Assembly (NCBI GenBank): GCA_030147945.1
Contig: JASBUL010000089.1
Span: 1-47,365, forward strand
From: Oceanococcus sp.
GTDB taxonomy: Bacteria > Pseudomonadota > Gammaproteobacteria > Nevskiales > Oceanococcaceae
Direction: 5' to 3'
Length of the DNA stretch: 47,365 nucleotides
Shown here: positions 43,566-47,365 of the stretch, piece by piece
Position numbering within the stretch: position 1 is the stretch's first letter
Layout: each line of letters begins with the position of its first letter
Position numbers and translations under genes: made by a program
Notes under the pieces: model-generated
Seen by the model: only the letters and a program-made list of their open reading frames with translations
Databases searched by the model: none
Told to the model about the DNA's origin: nothing

Positions 43566-44774
43566 ATGCAGACGCTGGCATCGGCTCAAGCATTCCAGGC
43601 CCGACGGTCGAGTTTCGACACGTTGGAGCTGGATGATGGCGAATATCCGCTCGGACAGGCACAACTGGACCGCCTGCTCGGGGCCATATACGACGGCCTC
43701 AACGAATCACCGCCGTGGCAGAGTGCGCTGGAAATGCTGCGGGAAACCCTCAATGCCGCGCATGTCACCCTGATGCTGCGCCCGCCGTCGCAGGAATCCA
43801 CCGGCGTCATGATCAACACCGGCGTGGTCGACGACAGCGCCACAGAATCCTACGAGCAACGCTTTTTCGCAGTGGATCCATTTGTCGGCCTGCCGCCAGG
43901 TGAGGTGGTCAGCGCCGACGAGCTGATGGGCAAGGATCAGTGGCGCAAGAGCACCATGTATCAGGAGTACCTCAAGCCACTCGACATCGGTTATCTGCTG
44001 GGTGCCGACATCACCACCAAGGACGGCATCGAATGCCGTCTGCGGGTCACCCGGGCGCAGGATCAGGACGGCTTCAGCGACAATGACAAGATGATCTGCC
44101 GGGTCCTGCTTCCGCACATGGAACGGGCGATCCGGCTGCACGCCCGCCTCGACACGCTGGAATGTGAACGGCAGCTGTACTCCGGAGCGGTCAATCGCCT
44201 GCTGCTGGGCATCGCCTACTTCAATCATGAAGGCAGCATCGTGCACCTCAATGACGAGGCCCAACGTATTCTTGCGGATCGCGATGGCGTGACCCGCAGC
44301 GGCAAGGGTCTGGCCGCCGCCAGCCGCAGTGAAAATCAGGAATTGCAGCGTCTGATCAATGAAGCCATCGGCGGCAGCGTGGCCGAAACCGGCCCCGGCC
44401 TGGCCGAAGCCATGTCGGTCACCCGACCTTCCGGACGCAGCCAGATCGGCATCGTGGTGCGCTCAATCCCGTTTGGCGAGTTCTCGGAGAGCAAACACCG
44501 CCCCGCCGCAGTGGTGTATCTGCGCGACCCAGATACCTCACCGGCCCAGCCTTCACAGGAAGTCGTCCGCCGCGTCTTCGGCCTGACCCGCATGGAAGCC
44601 AATCTGGCCATTCTGCTGGCCGAAGGCAATACGCTGGACGAGGCCGCAGAGAAACTCAATGTGCGGCGCAACACCGCACGCACCCATCTGCGTTCGATCT
44701 TCGGCAAGACCGGCGTGACCCGCCAGACCATGCTGGTGCGCATGCTCCTCAACAGCGTGGTATCCCTGGCCTGA
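43566..44774 (+). CDS. LuxR-family transcriptional regulator with PAS-like sensor region
   Basis: 402 residues. The C-terminal LuxR helix-turn-helix (~335-398: FGLTRMEANLAILLAEGNTLDEAAEKLNVRRNTARTHL in parts) includes the GLT-x-x-E and TARTHL hallmarks. The N-terminal ~200 residues look like a GAF/autoinducer-like sensor, and ~210-320 (LLGIAYFNHEGSIVHLNDEAQRIL) is PAS-like. This layout resembles TeiR, the LuxR-type activator of steroid degradation in Comamonas, and it is divergent from ksi. Start uncertain: no ribosome-binding site precedes the ATG at 43566. Confidence 0.85.
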   Translation: MQTLASAQAFQARRSSFDTLELDDGEYPLGQAQLDRLLGAIYDGLNESPPWQSALEMLRETLNAAHVTLMLRPPSQESTGVMINTGVVDDSATESYEQRFFAVDPFVGLPPGEVVSADELMGKDQWRKSTMYQEYLKPLDIGYLLGADITTKDGIECRLRVTRAQDQDGFSDNDKMICRVLLPHMERAIRLHARLDTLECERQLYSGAVNRLLLGIAYFNHEGSIVHLNDEAQRILADRDGVTRSGKGLAAASRSENQELQRLINEAIGGSVAETGPGLAEAMSVTRPSGRSQIGIVVRSIPFGEFSESKHRPAAVVYLRDPDTSPAQPSQEVVRRVFGLTRMEANLAILLAEGNTLDEAAEKLNVRRNTARTHLRSIFGKTGVTRQTMLVRMLLNSVVSLA

Positions 44775-44780
44775 TCCCTC

Positions 44781-44801
44781 GGCGGCTGTCATCAAGCCGC
44801 C
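44781..44801 (+). terminator. Hairpin after the LuxR-type gene
   Basis: GGCGGCT-N7-AGCCGCC, a 7-bp stem eight bases or fewer after the stop region; no T-run follows, so intrinsic termination is doubtful. The rest of the 170-bp gap to the efflux genes shows no clear promoter or repressor gene. Confidence 0.35.
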
Positions 44802-44944
44802 ATGCGCAAGACGTGAACTAATCGACGTTCTGGTGTCTGAGCAAGTCTGACCCGATAATGTGCCCTTGCAACGTGCGTGCCCCCAAGCGCCGCCGACCGA
44901 GGCACTCACGCGTCGACAAAAACAAATTCAGGGATAGATACGTC

Positions 44945-46069
44945 ATGACCTTCAAGCGAATGCTCATCATGCTGGGCGCGTGCCTCATTGTCTTCGGTGG
45001 CGTGTTCGGCATGAAATTCATGGGTTCCAAAGCCATGAATGACTACTTCGACAATATGCCGACCCCGGCGGTCACCATTCTGAGTGCCAAGGTTGAGCGC
45101 ATGCAGTGGTCGCGTGACGTGCTATCGGTGGGTTCGCTGGTTGCCGTCAATGGCACCGACATCACCAGTCAGGCCGGCGGCATCGTCGAAGCCATTCACT
45201 TCACCGCCGGCAGCAAGGTCCAGGCCGGTGATTTGCTGGTCAGCCTGGACACCAGCACCGAAAAGGCCGAACTGGCCCAGCTCAAGGCCCAGGCCGATAT
45301 CGCTGAGGTCAACCTGCGGCGCGCGCGTGATCTGATCAAACGCAAGGTGCTGTCGCAGTCCGAGTTCGACCAGACCAAGGCCGAAGCGGCCGCCGCCCGC
45401 GCAGCCGCCGATGCACAGCAAGCGCGTCTCAACCACAAGGAAGTCCGCGCACCGTTTGCTGGTGTTCTTGGCATCCGCCGGATCAGCGTGGGTGAATACC
45501 TGCCGGCCGGCACTGCCATGGTCAACCTGCAGTCGCTGGACCCGATGGAAGTCGAGTTCGCGCTGCCCGAGGCCCAGCTGTCTCTGGTCGAGGTGGGATT
45601 GCCGATCAGCCTGCACGTGGATGCCTGGCCCCACGACCGTTTCAGCGGCGAAATCAGCGTGATCGAACCGCGCATTGATGCCGCCACCCGCAATTTCCGC
45701 GCCCGCGCACGGGTCGCCAATCCGCAAGGCAAGCTGCGCGCCGGCATGTTCGGCCGGGTCACCATTCAGCGCCCGGGCACCGATTCCGTGCTGGCCATTC
45801 CGCGCACGGCGGTCAGTTACGACTCCTTCGGGACCTCGGTCTACGTGATCCAGAACGCCGAGGATGATGCCGAAAAACAGGTCGTGAACCAGCGCTTCGT
45901 GCGCCTGGGCAAGGCCCGCGGCGATTTCGTCGAAGTTGTGGATGGCCTTGAGGAAGGCGATGAGATCGCATCCGGCGGCCTGCTCAAGCTGCGCAATGGC
46001 GCGCCGGTGACGATCGACAATTCGCTGCCCACCGAGCCCTCGCTGAATCCTGACGTGGCCGACACCTGA
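44945..46069 (+). CDS. RND efflux periplasmic adaptor (membrane fusion protein)
   Basis: 374 residues. N-terminal membrane anchor (~7-24); lipoyl half-motifs (GGIVEAIHFTAGSKVQAGDLLVSLD and APFAGVLGIRRISVGEYL, given here as landmarks) flank an alpha-hairpin (~105-165) that contacts the outer-membrane channel. A beta-barrel and membrane-proximal domain follow (GMFGRVTI, AIPRTAVSYD). Start at 44945, AGGGA ten bases upstream. It lies 10 bp before the RND pump gene. No local TetR repressor and no TolC-like gene is seen within the window. Confidence 0.95.
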   Translation: MTFKRMLIMLGACLIVFGGVFGMKFMGSKAMNDYFDNMPTPAVTILSAKVERMQWSRDVLSVGSLVAVNGTDITSQAGGIVEAIHFTAGSKVQAGDLLVSLDTSTEKAELAQLKAQADIAEVNLRRARDLIKRKVLSQSEFDQTKAEAAAARAAADAQQARLNHKEVRAPFAGVLGIRRISVGEYLPAGTAMVNLQSLDPMEVEFALPEAQLSLVEVGLPISLHVDAWPHDRFSGEISVIEPRIDAATRNFRARARVANPQGKLRAGMFGRVTIQRPGTDSVLAIPRTAVSYDSFGTSVYVIQNAEDDAEKQVVNQRFVRLGKARGDFVEVVDGLEEGDEIASGGLLKLRNGAPVTIDNSLPTEPSLNPDVADT

Positions 46070-46079
46070 GGCCTGGACA

Positions 46080-47365
46080 ATGAAATTCACCGACATCTTC
46101 ATTGACCGGCCGGTTCTGGCCACGGTCATCAGTCTGGTCATACTGCTGCTCGGCATTCGCGCCGGGCTGGAACTCACCGTACGCGAGTTCCCGGAATTGC
46201 AGAACGCGCAGGTTTCCGTATCGGTGGCCTACCCCGGCGCCGACGCGGCGCTGATGGAAGGCTTTGTGACCACGCCGCTGGAACGTGAAATCGCCACCGC
46301 GGACGGCATCGATTTTCTGACCTCCAGCACCGGCCAGGGCATTGCCACCATCACCGCCAACCTGCGTCTGGACAAAGACCCGAACGAGGCCCTGACCGAG
46401 ATCTCGGCCAAGGTCGCCGCGCTGCGCAACCAGATGCCGGAGGGCTCGGAGGATGCCGTGGTGGCCATTGCCGAAGGTGGTGGCACCGCGGCGATGTACA
46501 TGTCGTTCTACTCGCAGGTGTTGAGCGAAGCCCAGATCACCGACTACCTGACCCGCGTGGTGGTGCCCCAGCTGGATGCCATCGGCGGGGTTGAGCAGGC
46601 GCAGATTCTGGGTGCGCGCACCTATGCCATGCGCCTGTGGCTGAAACCCGACCGTCTGGTGGCGCACAACCTGACGGCATCCGAAGTGCTGGCCCGGGTG
46701 CGCCAGCAGAATGTGCTCTCCGCCGTAGGCGAGGCCAAGGGACACTATGTGCGCATCGGCATGCGCGCCGATACCGACTTGCGCAGCGAGCAGGAATTCC
46801 GCGACATGGTGATCGCCGGCGAAGGTGACTCGGTGGTTCGCCTGGGCGACCTTGCACGCGTGGAACTGGGTTCGGAAAGCTACGACTACGGTGCCGGCTG
46901 GGATGGCGAACCGGCCACCTTCATCGGCATCAACACCCGCCCGGAAGCCAACGTGCTGGACGTGATCAACGAGGTCAACCAGCTGTGGCCGAGCATCGTC
47001 GCTGCCCTGCCTGAGGGCCTGGAAGGTGAAATCGGCTATGACAGCACGGTGTATATCCGTGATGCCATCGCCGAAGTCCGGGCAACCCTGATCGAAGCCG
47101 TGGTCATCGTGGTGGTGGTGATCTTCCTGTTCCTGGGTTCGGTGCGCAGTTCGCTGATTCCGGCCGTGACGGTGCCGCTGTCGCTGGTCGGCGCGATGTT
47201 CCTGATGCTGGCCATGGGCTTTTCGATCAACCTGCTGACCCTGCTGGCCATGGTGCTGGCCATCGGCATGGTTGTGGATGACGCCATCATCGTGCTCGAA
47301 AACATCCACCGACATATCGAAGAAGGCATGGCGCCCTACGACGCCGCCATCAAGGGCGCGCGCGA
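46080..47365 (+). CDS. RND (HAE1-type) efflux inner-membrane pump, N-terminal part
   Basis: 428 residues are visible; the gene runs off the window (full length in the family ~1,030). TM1 (~10-30, FIDRPVLATVISLVILLLG) is followed by the large porter loop (EFPELQNAQVSV, AYPGADA, TTPLEREIA) and TM2-TM4. The proton-relay DD pair is present in GMVVDDAIIVLENI near residues 400-401. HAE1 pumps export hydrophobic or amphiphilic compounds by proton antiport. Adjacent to the adaptor gene; given the steroid genes just upstream, steroid or bile-type export is possible but not shown. Confidence 0.95.
   Translation, partial: MKFTDIFIDRPVLATVISLVILLLGIRAGLELTVREFPELQNAQVSVSVAYPGADAALMEGFVTTPLEREIATADGIDFLTSSTGQGIATITANLRLDKDPNEALTEISAKVAALRNQMPEGSEDAVVAIAEGGGTAAMYMSFYSQVLSEAQITDYLTRVVVPQLDAIGGVEQAQILGARTYAMRLWLKPDRLVAHNLTASEVLARVRQQNVLSAVGEAKGHYVRIGMRADTDLRSEQEFRDMVIAGEGDSVVRLGDLARVELGSESYDYGAGWDGEPATFIGINTRPEANVLDVINEVNQLWPSIVAALPEGLEGEIGYDSTVYIRDAIAEVRATLIEAVVIVVVVIFLFLGSVRSSLIPAVTVPLSLVGAMFLMLAMGFSINLLTLLAMVLAIGMVVDDAIIVLENIHRHIEEGMAPYDAAIKGAR

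Noticed and set aside
45984..47315. 443-codon open frame on the minus strand opposite the RND pump gene
   Set aside because: His/Asp/Gln-rich composition typical of antisense translation of GC-rich membrane-protein genes; the plus-strand RND frame is unmistakable.
1..47365. tRNA, rRNA, CRISPR arrays, insertion sequences, riboswitches
   Set aside because: No cloverleaf with a CCA-type end, no regularly spaced repeats, no transposase-like frames and no leader resembling a known riboswitch class was seen by eye.

Overview
This is a GC-rich chromosomal window (roughly 60% or more by eye; I did not compute it). It comes from a gammaproteobacterium. The evidence is two conserved housekeeping blocks, (mutL, amiB, tsaE, nnr | queG) and (pcnB, folK, panB, panC, panD, pgi), plus an F7-type chemotaxis operon like the Pseudomonas aeruginosa che2 cluster. 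A class GN-type sortase with its VIT/vWA target, and a ketosteroid isomerase beside a ketosteroid-dehydrogenase-like flavoprotein, are compatible with a marine or steroid-using lineage such as Nevskiales/Salinisphaerales. That placement is inference. I see no rRNA, tRNA, CRISPR array, transposase or integrase. No stretch above 300 bases lacks a gene.

Layout. 1-4882 (minus): partial mutL, amiB, tsaE and nnr, with queG (4926-6026) divergent. 6016-11717 (minus): pcnB-folK-panB-panC-panD-pgi, covering RNA polyadenylation, folate, pantothenate and glycolysis. 11816-22559 (minus): one long chemotaxis operon, transcribed cheW2, DUF2802, STAS, cheY, cheA, cheW, PAS-MCP, cheR, cheD, cheB, MCP-like. 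Many junctions overlap by 4 bases, and a hairpin plus T-run terminator follows. 22656-24101 (plus): a small lipoprotein and a cyclic-nucleotide-binding/EAL phosphodiesterase. 24129-26316 (minus): a predicted outer-membrane beta-barrel and a secreted FecR-domain protein. 26535-27098 (plus): an NnrU-family membrane protein with a CRP-like site upstream. 27130-29261 (minus): a CreBC-type two-component system. It is divergent from the sortase target and sortase (29349-31951), with a cre-tag-like direct repeat between them. 32055-38800: a large lipoprotein with a serine-hydrolase-like motif, a lipocalin-like lipoprotein, an ABC exporter and an L,D-transpeptidase. 38822-39755 (minus): a 72-residue basic protein and a LexA/CI-like self-cleaving repressor. 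39843-41366: a thioredoxin-fold lipoprotein. 41363-44774: a steroid isomerase/dehydrogenase-like pair divergent from a LuxR-type regulator. 44945 to the end: an RND efflux pair, cut by the window edge.

Main points of interest. (1) The S24 repressor gene and the small basic-protein gene each carry the same 17-bp dyad. In the repressor promoter it lies over the -10 box and spacer, which suggests a two-gene, DNA-damage-type module with no phage around it. (2) CreBC-like regulators with a TTCAC-N6-TTCAT box sit beside a Gram-negative sortase system whose target has an atypical sorting motif. (3) A KSI/flavoprotein operon faces a LuxR regulator across a perfect 16-bp palindrome. (4) pcnB probably starts at ATT and mutL starts at TTG. 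(5) At most convergent gene pairs, hairpins fold the opposing stop codons together.
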